Below are positions 17,972 through 31,939 of a stretch of DNA of 36,880 bases, one piece after another. The stretch's first letter is position 1. Each line of letters starts with the position of its first letter. The notes below the pieces were generated by a model. The model searched no databases, was not told the origin of the DNA, and saw only the letters and a program-made list of their open reading frames with translations. This DNA comes from SCRT01 sp036379455 (lineage in GTDB: Bacteria; Pseudomonadota; Gammaproteobacteria; Nevskiales; Nevskiaceae). Both the position numbers and the translations under genes were made by a program. The stretch is from assembly GCA_036379455.1 (NCBI GenBank), contig DASVGQ010000152.1, positions 1 through 36,880 of the forward strand, given 5' to 3'.

Positions 17972-18781
17972 TCAACGGTGCCGCGCGGCATCCGCTATGG
18001 CGAGAAAGTCCGCGGCCTTTAGCGACGCGCCCCCGATCAGCCCGCCATCAACATCCGCGCACGAAAATAGCGCATGCGCATTGTCGGACTTGACGCTGCC
18101 GCCGTAAAGAATGGGCGCGCAGTCTGCGAGTTTAGCATTCGCAGTGCGGAGTTCGCCACGGAGGAAAGCGTGCACGGCCTGTGCCTGCTCCGGCGCAGCG
18201 CTGCGCCCGGTGCCGATCGCCCACACGGGCTCATAGGCCAACACCGCGTCCGCAAACGCGCGAGCGCCGCAGCGCGCGATGATCGCATGCAGCTGGCGCT
18301 TCAGCACCGCTTCGGTCACCCCTGCGTCGCGTTCATCCGCAGTCTCGCCGATGCAGAGAATCGGCGTCAGCCCACAGGCCAGAGCCGTCGCGAACTTGTG
18401 TGCCACCCGCTCATCGTCGTCGCCGTACAAGCGGCGTCGTTCGGAATGCCCGACCACGACATAACGACATCCGAGATCTTTCAGCATCGCGCCGTGGACT
18501 TCGCCCGTGAAGGCACCGGGCTTTTCTTGTTCGCAAAGATCCTGCGCGCCGAGCGCCACACCGCTACCCCGCAACAAGGATCCCACGGACTGCAGGTACA
18601 CCGAAGGGGGGCAGGCCACCAAGGTCACCGCAGGATCAATCTCTGGCCAGCCTCCTGCGAGCTCCGCCGCGAGTATCGCGCTGCGCCGGCGATCCCCGTT
18701 CATCTTCCAGTTGCCGACTACGAGGTACGGGCCCGCTCCCGACCGCCGCCTCGACACGACGTCCTGCTTTGCGGCCGTCAT
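17972..18781 (-). CDS. tpiA: Triosephosphate isomerase
   Basis: This glycolytic enzyme interconverts dihydroxyacetone phosphate and glyceraldehyde 3-phosphate. The 269-residue TIM barrel has all active-site residues: Asn24 and Lys26 in NWKMNG, His112 in VGHSERR, Glu184 in AYEPVWAIGTG, and the phosphate-binding LIGGASL near the C-terminus. About 15 residues precede the usual start of the barrel. The ATG at 18781 overlaps the glmM stop by four bases (ATGA), supporting this start and translational coupling. secG follows 13 bases downstream. Confidence 0.96.
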   Translation of the reverse strand: MTAAKQDVVSRRRSGAGPYLVVGNWKMNGDRRRSAILAAELAGGWPEIDPAVTLVACPPSVYLQSVGSLLRGSGVALGAQDLCEQEKPGAFTGEVHGAMLKDLGCRYVVVGHSERRRLYGDDDERVAHKFATALACGLTPILCIGETADERDAGVTEAVLKRQLHAIIARCGARAFADAVLAYEPVWAIGTGRSAAPEQAQAVHAFLRGELRTANAKLADCAPILYGGSVKSDNAHALFSCADVDGGLIGGASLKAADFLAIADAARHR

Positions 18782-20127
18782 GCGGCGATCGGCATCAGCG
18801 CCTTGACGGCGCTCGCGAGCTGCTCCGCCATGCGCCGTGTTTCGACCGCATCGGGTGCTTCCACCATGACTCGCACCACTGGTTCAGTTCCCGACGGCCT
18901 CAACAGGACGCGGCCGCGACCACCAAGCTCCTTCTCGACGCGCGAGACCGCGGCCACCATGGCGGGCTCTTCCAGAAGCCGCCTCGCGTCCATCCCCTCC
19001 ACCGGCACGTTGACGAGCACCTGCGGCAGTTTGTGCATGTCCGCAGCGAGATCGGCAAGCGCACGCCCGCTCGCCTGCATCGCCTCGAGCACCTGCAGCG
19101 CGGTAATGATGCCGTCCCCGGTCGGCCCTATATCCAGACACAGAACGTGGCCTGAAGTCTCGCCGCCGACCACGCCGCCTCCCATCTCGAGGAGTTTGAG
19201 CACGTGCCGGTCGCCGACCTGCGCGCGCTGGAACTCGACGCCCAACGCTGTCACCGCGTGCTCAAGGCCAAGATTGCTCATCTGGGTTCCCACGACGGGC
19301 CCACGCAGCAAGCCGAGCTCCTGCCGACGTCGCGCGATGATCAGGATGATCTGATCGCCGTCCACCACCCGTCCGTCGGCATCCACCATCTGGCACCGGT
19401 CGGCGTCGCCGTCAAAGGCAATTCCTACGTGCGCGTGACGCTCCCGCACCGCGACCGTGAGCGCTTCCATGGCGGTCGACCCACAGCGGTCGTTGATGTT
19501 GAAGCCATTCGGCTGACATCCCGTCGCGATGACTTCAGCGCCGAGCTCGGAAAACACTGAAGGAGCAACTCTGTAAGCTGCTCCGTTGGCGCAGTCCACG
19601 ACGGCACGGATGCCCCGCAGCGACCGGCCGCGAAAAGTGCTCTTGCAATATTCGATGTAACGCCCCGAGGCATCGTCCATGCGCAGTGCGTGCCCCGTCT
19701 GTTCCGGCGGGACGCATACCATGGGTTCCGTCATGAGCCGTTCGATGCGCGCCTCCACGGCATCGCTCAACTTTCCGCCCTCCGCCGAGAAGAACTTGAC
19801 GCCGTTGTCCTGGTGGAGATTGTGCGACGCCGACACGACAACGCCCGCCTGCGCGCGCAGGGCGCGGGTGAGGTACGCGACGGCCGGCGTCGGCAGTGGC
19901 CCCAGCAGATCCACTTCGACTCCCGCTGCCGCAAGGCCGGCTTCCAGAGCCGACTCGAACATGTAGCCGGAACGGCGCGTGTCCTTGCCGATCAATACCT
20001 TTGCACCAGCGTCCGAGGCGAGCACCCGGCCCGCCGCCCAACCCAGCTTGAGCACCACGTCCGGCGTCATCGGCTCGGCGCCGACGCGGCCTCGCACGCC
20101 GTCAGTCCCGAAATATCGTCTGTTCAT
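18778..20127 (-). CDS. glmM: Phosphoglucosamine mutase
   Basis: GlmM converts glucosamine 6-phosphate to glucosamine 1-phosphate for UDP-GlcNAc, and hence peptidoglycan and lipopolysaccharide synthesis. The 449-residue protein begins RRYFGTDGVRG, has the phosphoserine loop SASHN (catalytic Ser101), the metal-binding DGDADR (Asp239, 241, 243) and a C-terminal phosphate-binding RPSGTEP. An open frame continues upstream past the ATG at 20127, but that ATG overlaps the folP stop by four bases and matches the normal N-terminus. tpiA overlaps its 3' end. Confidence 0.97.
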   Translation of the reverse strand: MNRRYFGTDGVRGRVGAEPMTPDVVLKLGWAAGRVLASDAGAKVLIGKDTRRSGYMFESALEAGLAAAGVEVDLLGPLPTPAVAYLTRALRAQAGVVVSASHNLHQDNGVKFFSAEGGKLSDAVEARIERLMTEPMVCVPPEQTGHALRMDDASGRYIEYCKSTFRGRSLRGIRAVVDCANGAAYRVAPSVFSELGAEVIATGCQPNGFNINDRCGSTAMEALTVAVRERHAHVGIAFDGDADRCQMVDADGRVVDGDQIILIIARRRQELGLLRGPVVGTQMSNLGLEHAVTALGVEFQRAQVGDRHVLKLLEMGGGVVGGETSGHVLCLDIGPTGDGIITALQVLEAMQASGRALADLAADMHKLPQVLVNVPVEGMDARRLLEEPAMVAAVSRVEKELGGRGRVLLRPSGTEPVVRVMVEAPDAVETRRMAEQLASAVKALMPIAA

Positions 20128-20960
20128 CCCATCTGCTCCGTCGCGCCTTTGACCGCCCAAGCTACTTTCACCGCGTCCACCGTCGCCGCCACGTCGTGTG
20201 TGCGCACGATCTGCGCGCCGCGGAGGACGGCTATCGTCACCGCGGCCAGCCCACCGGCGAGCCGATCCGACACCGCGCGCCCGGTGAGGTCTCCGAGCAT
20301 GCTCTTGCGCGACATCCCCACAAGCAGCGGTACGCCCAGCGCTTGAAGCGAATCCAGCCTCGCCAGAAGCGCCAGATTGTGCTCGATACGTTTGCCAAAA
20401 CCAAAACCAGGATCGACACACAGGCGCGTCGACGGGATCCCGGCCGCCCGACAGGCGGCGATACGCGTTGCAAGAAATGCCGTCACCTCACGCACGACGC
20501 CGTCGTAATGCGGCGCACGCTGCATCGTGCCGGGCTCACCCTGCATATGCATGAGACACACGCCAGCGCCTGTGGCCGCCGCGATCCGTATTGCACCCGC
20601 GCCGCGCAGGGCGGAAATGTCGTTGATGAGCTCGGCTCCTGCCGCGCAGGCGGCTCGCATCACTGCGGGCTTCATCGTGTCGACCGAAACGACGCAACCA
20701 TGACGTTCGACCAGAGTGCGAACAACAGGCACGACGCGCCGGCACTCCTCTGCTTCCGGGACAGGCGTGGCGCCCGGCCGGCTCGACTCACCGCCCACGT
20801 CGATGATGTCAGCACCTTCTGCCAGCATGCGCTCTGCGTGCGCCACGGCGGCGTCAACGTCAAGGTAACGGCCGCCGTCGGAAAATGAATCGGGCGTACA
20901 GTTGATCACGCCCATGACGCGCGGCCGCGACAGATTCAGCGTGCGCGTACGAAGCTGCAT
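20124..20960 (-). CDS. folP: Dihydropteroate synthase
   Basis: FolP joins p-aminobenzoate to dihydropterin pyrophosphate in folate synthesis and is the target of sulfonamides. The 278-residue protein carries both family signatures, MGVINCTPDSFSDGG near residue 17 and DVGGESSRPGA near residue 58, followed by the pterin- and pAB-binding loops PGFGFGK and LLVGMSRKS. The ATG at 20960 gives a standard-length enzyme; the frame upstream to 21050 has no support. The ribosome binding site is weak. It lies 95 bases after ftsH and overlaps glmM by four bases, the common ftsH-folP-glmM arrangement. Confidence 0.96.
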   Translation of the reverse strand: MQLRTRTLNLSRPRVMGVINCTPDSFSDGGRYLDVDAAVAHAERMLAEGADIIDVGGESSRPGATPVPEAEECRRVVPVVRTLVERHGCVVSVDTMKPAVMRAACAAGAELINDISALRGAGAIRIAAATGAGVCLMHMQGEPGTMQRAPHYDGVVREVTAFLATRIAACRAAGIPSTRLCVDPGFGFGKRIEHNLALLARLDSLQALGVPLLVGMSRKSMLGDLTGRAVSDRLAGGLAAVTIAVLRGAQIVRTHDVAATVDAVKVAWAVKGATEQMG

Positions 20961-21055
20961 GCACGCTACCGGACGACTTGGCGGTGGAAAGGAAGGTACC
21001 GCGAGCGTAGCCGATAATGGCTCGCCGTCCGCCCTTGCCCGATGCTCCACCTCGA

Positions 21056-22984
<1,929 letters not shown>

Positions 22985-23027
22985 CTCCGCGCCCTCGACC
23001 GCTCAGTACAACACATTGAATAAGACA

Positions 23028-23657
23028 CTACACCACGCGATAGTTTCGTGCCAGCACATAAAGCTCGCGGCTGCGAGCCCGCGAAGCAGCGGGTTTCCGT
23101 ACCGCTACTTTCGCAAAACTTGCACGCAGTTCCCTCACGAATTCCTGCAGACCATCGCCTTCGAAGACCTTCACGAGCAGGGCGCCTCCGGGTTTCAAAT
23201 GATCCCTTGCAAACGCCGCCGCCAGCTCCGTCAGACCCATCGTCGCCGCCTGATCCGTGACCGCCACTCCGGAAATGTTGGGGGCCATGTCGGACAACAC
23301 AAGGTCCACCCCCGCCGCGGCGACGCGTCGCTCCACTTCATCAAGCACCGTCGCTTCCCGGAAATCTCCCTGCAGGAATTCCACGCCGGGTATGGGATCC
23401 ATCGGCAGCAGATCGACGGCGATCACCCGCCCGGACGGACCCAGCCGCGGCCGCAGGTATTCACACCAACCGCCGGGCGCCGCCCCGAGCTCGACGACCG
23501 TCATTCCGCGGCGGGCGAGTCCGTCGCGCTGGTCGATTTCCTCGAGCTTGAACCGCGCCCGAGAACGGTAGCCCCGAGCCCTGGCTTCACGGACGTAGGG
23601 ATCGGACTCATGCTCGTTCAGCCACCGCGTCGAGCTCGCCCTGCGCTTCCTGGTCAC
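23028..23657 (-). CDS. rlmE: 23S rRNA (uridine-2'-O)-methyltransferase RlmE
   Basis: RlmE (FtsJ, RrmJ) methylates the 2'-OH of U2552 in the ribosomal A-loop using S-adenosylmethionine. The 209-residue protein has the SAM motif VELGAAPGGW and the catalytic tetrad Lys37, Asp123, Lys163 and Glu198, one position off the E. coli numbering. The start is GTG at 23657, with GGAAGG just upstream. It lies 30 bases after greA and 43 bases before ftsH. The yhbY gene that often lies between greA and rlmE is not present. Confidence 0.95.
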   Translation of the reverse strand: MTRKRRASSTRWLNEHESDPYVREARARGYRSRARFKLEEIDQRDGLARRGMTVVELGAAPGGWCEYLRPRLGPSGRVIAVDLLPMDPIPGVEFLQGDFREATVLDEVERRVAAAGVDLVLSDMAPNISGVAVTDQAATMGLTELAAAFARDHLKPGGALLVKVFEGDGLQEFVRELRASFAKVAVRKPAASRARSRELYVLARNYRVV

Positions 23658-23687
23658 ACGCCTTCCGTCGAAGCCCGGCCGGGCGCG

Positions 23688-24160
23688 CTACACGTATTCG
23701 ACGGCAACGATCTCGAAGGCGCGGTCGCCGCCCGGCGTATGTACGTCGACGACGTCACCACGGTTCTTCCCGACCAGCGCGCGGGCAATCGGCGAATTGA
23801 CGGAGATCAGGCCGCGGGCCAGATCGGCCTCATCTTCGCCGACGATCTGATAGCGGAATCCCTCACCGCTGTCCGCGTCCGACAGTTCCACTGTTGTGCC
23901 GAAGATCACCCGTCCGGTGTTCTTCATCGCGGCGACGTCGACGACCTGGGCATTCGACAGCTTGCCTTCCAGGTCCTTGATGCGCCCCTCGATGAAACTC
24001 TGCTGCTCGCGCGCCGCGTGATACTCCGCGTTCTCCGACAGATCCCCCTGCGCGCGCGCCTCGGCAATCGCCGCCACGATGCGAGGCCGCGTTTCCGTCT
24101 TCAGCACACGCAGCTCTTCACGCAGCGCGTCTGCTCCGCGCTTTGTCATCGGTACCATGC

Positions 24161-24164
<4 letters not shown>
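23688..24164 (-). CDS. greA: Transcription elongation factor GreA
   Basis: GreA rescues backtracked RNA polymerase by stimulating transcript cleavage. The 158-residue protein has the normal two domains: an N-terminal coiled coil (about 1-75) with the acidic tip GDLSENAEYHAA, including Asp41 and Glu44, and a C-terminal globular domain with the usual SPIARALVGKNRGDVV. Its ATG at 24164 overlaps the carB stop by four bases, so it is probably translated with carB. The carB-greA link is widespread in proteobacteria. Confidence 0.97.
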
Positions 24165-27393
<3,229 letters not shown>

Positions 27394-27397
<4 letters not shown>

Positions 27398-28569
27398 GAC
27401 GGCGTCCCCCCGCTCGCGCGAGCCGCGGAGGGCGCCGCGTGTCCATCCATCAGCGCAATGAAGCGGTCGAAGAGATAGATCATGTCGTGCGGACCCGGGC
27501 TCGCCTCCGGATGCCCCTGGAACGAGAACGCCGGCGCATCCGTCAGCCGGATCCCCTGGTTGGTGCCGTCGAACAGCGACCGGTGCGTCACCTGCGCGTT
27601 GCCCGGCAGCGTCTTCTCGTCGACACCGAAGCCGTGGTTCTGCGAGCTGATGAAGACGCGCCCGGTGTCCAGATCCTGCACCGGATGGTTGGCGCCGTGG
27701 TGGCCGAACTTGAGCTTGACGGTCCGTCCGCCCAGCGCCAGCGCGAGCAGCTGATGCCCCAGGCAGATGCCGAAGTACGGCACCCCGCGCGCGATGAAAC
27801 CGCGCAGCGCCTCGATAGCGTAGTCGCAGGCGCCCGGATCACCTGGCCCGTTCGACATGAAGATGCCGTCCGGCTCGAGTGCCATCGCCTCGTCCGCCGT
27901 GGTGCGCGCCGGCACGACCGTCACCTCGCAGCCGCGGTCGGTCAGCAGCCGCAGGATGTTCGACTTGACGCCGAAGTCGTAGGACACCACGCGGAAGCGC
28001 CGCGCCGCAACAGGCCGCTCGGCGTTCGTCGCGAGATCCCAGCTGCCGCGGGTCCAGTCGATGCGCTTCGGCGTCGAGACCACTTTTGCGAGGTCGGCCC
28101 CCACGAGACCCGGAAACGCTTGGGCGGCGCGCAGCGCCGCCGCCTCGTCGCCCGTATCGGCAGTCATGATGCAGCCGTTCTGCGCCCCCTTGTCCCTGAG
28201 CAGGCGCGTCAACCGGCGCGTGTCGACTTCCGCGATCGCCACCAGTCCTTCGTCCCGCAGGTACTCGCGAAAATCATGCTGACTACGCCACGAGCTCGGC
28301 GGTCTGGGGACTTCCCGCAGCACGAGACCCGCCAGCTGTACCCGCGTCGACTCCGTATCGCCGGCGTTGGCGCCCACGTTGCCGATGTGGGGGTAGGTCA
28401 AGGCGACGATCTGCTGCCGGTAGGACGGGTCGGTCAGGACCTCCTGATAGCCCGACATCGCCGTGTTGAACACCACCTCGCCGACCGTCTGGCCGGAGGC
28501 ACCGATGGCGACACCGCGGAATACGGACCCTTCAGCGAGAACGAGCACAGCCGGTTGAAGTTCTTTCAT
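27394..28569 (-). CDS. carA: Carbamoyl-phosphate synthase small subunit (glutaminase)
   Basis: CarA hydrolyses glutamine and channels ammonia to CarB. The 391-residue protein has an N-terminal small-subunit domain beginning AVLVLAEGSVFRG and a class-I glutamine amidotransferase domain with the triad Cys269 (GICLGHQ), His353 and Glu355 (HPEASPGPHD). The ATG at 28569 matches the family N-terminus; the frame runs on upstream to 28629 without support. The upstream leader holds a terminator-like hairpin and a candidate promoter (separate entries). No dapB, a frequent neighbour, is next to it. Confidence 0.97.
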
Positions 28570-28573
28570 CGGT

Positions 28574-28660
28574 TCACCGTGTGACAGCCTCGCCGGAAAC
28601 ACGCGTGCGCCGCCGCGAGCGTCGCACATAAAAAAAGGGCCCTTGGCCCCCTTTTTTCAT
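28574..28660 (-). other. Possible 28-codon leader frame before carA
   Basis: An ATG at 28660 opens a frame that ends TGA at 28574-28576, four bases before the carA ATG and in a different frame from it. It would encode 28 residues with seven arginines, five of them within codons 13-18 (RRSRRR). Its first codons lie inside the terminator-like hairpin. Arg-rich frames arise easily in such GC-rich DNA, and no good ribosome binding site precedes it, so it may be chance. Confidence 0.15.
28630..28657. terminator. Terminator-like hairpin in the carA leader
   Basis: A GGGCC/GGCCC stem with a 3-base loop is followed on the minus strand by seven T (A at 28630-28636) and flanked on the other side by six A, so it looks bidirectional. 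Between the candidate promoter and the carA ATG it could act as an attenuator. On the plus strand it could instead stop transcription entering from the carA side. Structure is seen; the regulatory role is inferred. Confidence 0.6.
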
Positions 28661-28678
28661 CGTCCGGGTTAAGCGGGC

Positions 28679-28720
28679 ATTCTACTGGTGGCCGGGCGGG
28701 TCGTCCACGACCAACCCGCC
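28679..28720 (-). promoter_or_regulatory. Candidate carA promoter with inverted repeat over -35
   Basis: On the minus strand, TGGACG (28702-28707) and TAGAAT (28679-28684) are 17 bases apart. An inverted repeat, GGCGGGT with ACCCGCC (28695-28720), with a further GTC-GAC inner stem, overlaps the -35 box and could be an operator. Transcription would start near 28672, so the terminator-like hairpin would lie within about the first 40 bases of the leader. Confidence 0.4.
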
Positions 28721-28853
28721 GCTCCAATCCTGCATCGGGAGCAGAAAGCCCGTCGAACCAGCGGGCGAAGATCTCCTCACACACCGCACGCCGAAGCTGC
28801 GGCGGCGCGCGTTAAGCTGATGCTCGCAACTCCTGCCGAGTACACGACGGACC

Positions 28854-29354
28854 ATGGTCACCCGCGAAGACATCATCCGGCTGCGCCGCTGCATCGAGCT
28901 CGCCGAAGAGGCGCTTGCCGCCGGCAACCCGCCCTTCGGCGCGCTGCTCGCGGATGCCGACGGCAAGGTCCTGCATGAAGAGCGCAACCAGATCACGAGC
29001 GGCGATCTCACGCTGCACCCGGAGCTGGCGCTGGCGCGCTGGGCGAGCATGCATCTCGATGCCACCCGCCGGGCCGCTGCCACCGTCTACACCTCCGACG
29101 AACATTGCCCGATGTGCGCCGGCGCGCACGGCTGGGCGGGGTTGGGCCGCATCGTCTACGCCGTCTCCGCCGCAGAGCTGACCCGCTGGTACGTGGAATG
29201 GGGAATCCACCGCTCGAACGTCCGTACCGTCCCGATCCACAACATCCTGGAGGGGACCACCGTCGACGGACCGGTCCCCGAGCTCGCGGACGCCGTGCGC
29301 GAGTTGCAGCGACGCTTCTTCATGCCGAGCGGACACCCGACCGCTCCCGGCTGA
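28854..29354 (+). CDS. Nucleoside/base deaminase, cytidine deaminase superfamily
   Basis: This 166-residue protein has the zinc-binding deaminase fold. The first motif is HPE (His55, Glu57), where most relatives have HAE; the zinc His and the proton-shuttling Glu are kept. The second motif is CPMC (Cys85, Cys88) followed by AGAHGWAGLGRIVYA. GNPPFGALLADADG near residue 24 is typical of guanine deaminase- and TadA-like members. The substrate cannot be told from the sequence; guanine, cytosine or another base is possible. It starts at ATG 28854, is divergent from carA, and converges on the first glycoside-hydrolase-like gene with a 179-base gap that holds no clear terminator. Confidence 0.82.
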   Translation: MVTREDIIRLRRCIELAEEALAAGNPPFGALLADADGKVLHEERNQITSGDLTLHPELALARWASMHLDATRRAAATVYTSDEHCPMCAGAHGWAGLGRIVYAVSAAELTRWYVEWGIHRSNVRTVPIHNILEGTTVDGPVPELADAVRELQRRFFMPSGHPTAPG

Positions 29355-29533
29355 CGCGCAGCCCTCGGGCTCACCGCCACTGCCCGATCACGCTTCGGGC
29401 ATCGTCTGCTTCGGGATAGCTGCCAGGGGCCAACGAGCATCATGGAAGGCGGGCACACTGCAGCACCATCTCCACGACCGCACGAACCACGAGCGCGATC
29501 GGCGCATTGCCGGGCGGCCACAGCGGAGCACCG

Positions 29534-31840
29534 TCAGCGAAAGTCGATGCTCCGCACGACAAAGCCGATACCCTTCGGTCCCGCGTTGCGCAGCGTGACC
29601 ACGTGCAGCCCTGCCGTCAGCTCGACGGCCGCAGGCCCTACGCTGACCGGGGTATTGAAAGGCGCGCCCGTGATGGGCAAGGTCGCTACCGCTTTCCCGT
29701 CGACGTCGACTTCCACCGCCGTCGTCCCTCCCGAAGAGCGCCTATCGAGCGCCACGGAGACCTGGTAGGTGCCGGCGTTCGCCACGCTGACGAGATACAT
29801 CAAGCCCGTCCGGTCCGCCGTCGACCCGTTGAAGGCCATCATCGAAGGGAGAGCGTCGGTAGCCGCGGCCTGCCACCACCCGAAGGACGCACCCAGATAC
29901 GGGATGCCCGCGTCGTCGACCCCGGATACGTAGGCGGTCGACGGAATGCTGCCCGGCAGGGCCGTGCCCGCGCTGCGCGTGATCGGCTGGCCGGCAAGCG
30001 TCCGCAGCGCCGCGTAGCGCGGTGCATCCAGATTAAGCTGATCGTTCGTCGCGCCCCATCCGCCCGAACCTATCGCGCTGTAGTACATGTACATGTCGCC
30101 GCCGCGCCGGAAGAAGTCGGTGAGGCCGGCCGTGACGCTAGCGCCCATCCGCGGATCCAGGTTGGCGGCCGCCTGGAGCGCGCCGCTGGCGCCGATGGCC
30201 GGCAGCGCCGTGCCGCCCTCGTAGCTCAGGTTGCGCAGACCGTAGAAGATCGACAGCGCGCTGTCGGTCTCGATATACGAAACGTTGGCCGGAATACCGG
30301 CGTTGATCACCGCCACGAGGTCGTCAACCGTCGCGCCCTCCCGGTCGCTCAGACCCTTTCCGAAATAGGGTGCGCCGCAGATACCGTAGAAATACTTCGA
30401 TGGCGGGCCGTAGACCTGCGAGATGAAGCGCAGCGACTCCATGAGCATCACCGGCTGCACCACCTGCCCACACAGCACCGGGCGGATCGTCTTGTTGATC
30501 TCGTCCTGCCCGTACACCGACGCGAAATCCTGCCCGAACTGCATGAGGCGCTCGGCCACATGACACTGGAACCCCGCCCAATCCGCGCAGTGCGCCGCGT
30601 AATTGGCGGCGGCCGTGGCATTCGAAGCCAGCAATGCCGTCAGCTGGTCATGGTTGTAGTTCGTCTCAGTCCAGTAGGGATTGGCGTAGTTCCAGATCTC
30701 GTCGCTCCATTCAACGTAGACGTGCAGGGCGGGATCGAGCCGCTGCTGGATCAGCGCCGCGAGGCTCCTGACGTAGTCGTCGGTTGCCAGCGTCGGGATG
30801 TTGATCCACATGTCGGTGTGCGTCGCGTTCGCGAGATCGATCGCGCTCTCCCACGACATCGCGGTGCCGTACCAGTCGCAGTAGGCGGTACATCCGCCAC
30901 CCGGCGGCACGAGATAGGGGAGCGACTCGGCGGCCGCCTGCATCTCGTGGCTCGCCACCGGCCAGTTGGCCGGCGTGCGATCGCTCCAGTTCACCTCCGG
31001 CGAACCGATGGGCCGCGTCCAGTTGATGTAGCGAATGGTGCTGAAGCCCTTGAAGGAGCCCAGGAACGGGTCGGTGAACTCCTGGTCCGGGCTGTCCCAC
31101 CACTTCGTGCCGTTCGGCGCGTACTGCGGTCGGATGATCCTGATGTCCGTGACGCCCGAGCCTTCCGGCGAATCCGGCGTGCGCTTCGTGGATCCGAAGG
31201 TCAGCATGAAGTTGCTGGTGTTCTCACCGATGGTCAGCGTGGCGGTCGTGGTGTTCGTCGCCGCGTCGTAATGTTGGTCGCTCACTTTGAAAGACAGCGG
31301 CCATATGTTCGCCTGCCCCGTGAAGGACAGCTTGTAGTCGCCGCCCAGCGGCGTCGCCGGGCCCGGGTCCGCCGCGCTGCCGTCCGCCTGCAGGCAGCAC
31401 ACGACCATCCAGCGGAAGTCGCTCATCGGCCAGCCGTCGCGGTCCAGCTTGCCGAGCCGCGCGAGCGACGTCCCGGTCGTGCGGTCACCGAAGCCGGCCG
31501 ACTGTCGCACCATGTCGACGAAGGGCTGCGCGGTGCACCAGTAGCACACCCAGTCCGTGTTGACGCCGATGTTGGCGCGCGCCACCGCGGCACCGATGGG
31601 CGTCGGCGGCTCGTCGGCAGCGGATGCTTGCGGGGCAGAAGGCAGGCCACCGCCAGCATTTGCGCCTTCAGCCTGCTGGCCCGCCGCCGGAGGATGCGGC
31701 GCGTTCGTCGCTCCGGTCGCCGCGGCGGACGTCGTGGGCGGTGCCGTCGCCGCGTCCTCCTGGGTCCAAGGACAGCCCGCCAAGGCCATTGCCGCTACCA
31801 CGACGCCTATTGCTGCCAGTCCCCGCATGCAAACCGTCAC
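29534..31840 (-). CDS. Large lipoprotein, GH-A-like hydrolase with C-terminal binding domain (copy 1)
   Basis: This 768-residue protein is probably exported and lipid-anchored: a signal peptide ends in the lipobox LAGC (Cys23). A disordered linker rich in Ala, Pro, Thr and Gly runs to about residue 80. The central part resembles a (beta/alpha)8 hydrolase of clan GH-A, with EWSDEIWNY (candidate acid/base Glu381) and LSYEGG (candidate nucleophile Glu541). The last ~110 residues look like a beta-sandwich carbohydrate-binding domain ending VVRSIDF. Asp precedes Glu381 where clan members nearly always have Asn. GTG at 31840 is chosen because GGGGAG lies seven bases upstream; ATG 31828 is an alternative. 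It is a close paralogue of the next gene, 99 bases away. Substrate unknown; the fold assignment is by motif only. Confidence 0.75.
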   Translation of the reverse strand: MTVCMRGLAAIGVVVAAMALAGCPWTQEDAATAPPTTSAAATGATNAPHPPAAGQQAEGANAGGGLPSAPQASAADEPPTPIGAAVARANIGVNTDWVCYWCTAQPFVDMVRQSAGFGDRTTGTSLARLGKLDRDGWPMSDFRWMVVCCLQADGSAADPGPATPLGGDYKLSFTGQANIWPLSFKVSDQHYDAATNTTTATLTIGENTSNFMLTFGSTKRTPDSPEGSGVTDIRIIRPQYAPNGTKWWDSPDQEFTDPFLGSFKGFSTIRYINWTRPIGSPEVNWSDRTPANWPVASHEMQAAAESLPYLVPPGGGCTAYCDWYGTAMSWESAIDLANATHTDMWINIPTLATDDYVRSLAALIQQRLDPALHVYVEWSDEIWNYANPYWTETNYNHDQLTALLASNATAAANYAAHCADWAGFQCHVAERLMQFGQDFASVYGQDEINKTIRPVLCGQVVQPVMLMESLRFISQVYGPPSKYFYGICGAPYFGKGLSDREGATVDDLVAVINAGIPANVSYIETDSALSIFYGLRNLSYEGGTALPAIGASGALQAAANLDPRMGASVTAGLTDFFRRGGDMYMYYSAIGSGGWGATNDQLNLDAPRYAALRTLAGQPITRSAGTALPGSIPSTAYVSGVDDAGIPYLGASFGWWQAAATDALPSMMAFNGSTADRTGLMYLVSVANAGTYQVSVALDRRSSGGTTAVEVDVDGKAVATLPITGAPFNTPVSVGPAAVELTAGLHVVTLRNAGPKGIGFVVRSIDFR

Positions 31841-31939
31841 CGCGCTTCTCCCCGTCGTGCCGCTGCCACCCACGTCGAGCAAGCCGCAGCGCCTCCGCAT
31901 CACGCGCTCTGGTGGCGCCGCACCGCGCGGTACCTCGAC

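Noticed and set aside
28574..28660. Arg-rich leader peptide controlling carA by ribosome stalling
   Set aside because: The Arg codons lie after the terminator-like hairpin, not before or within it, so classical attenuation would not work. Arg-rich frames are also expected by chance here.
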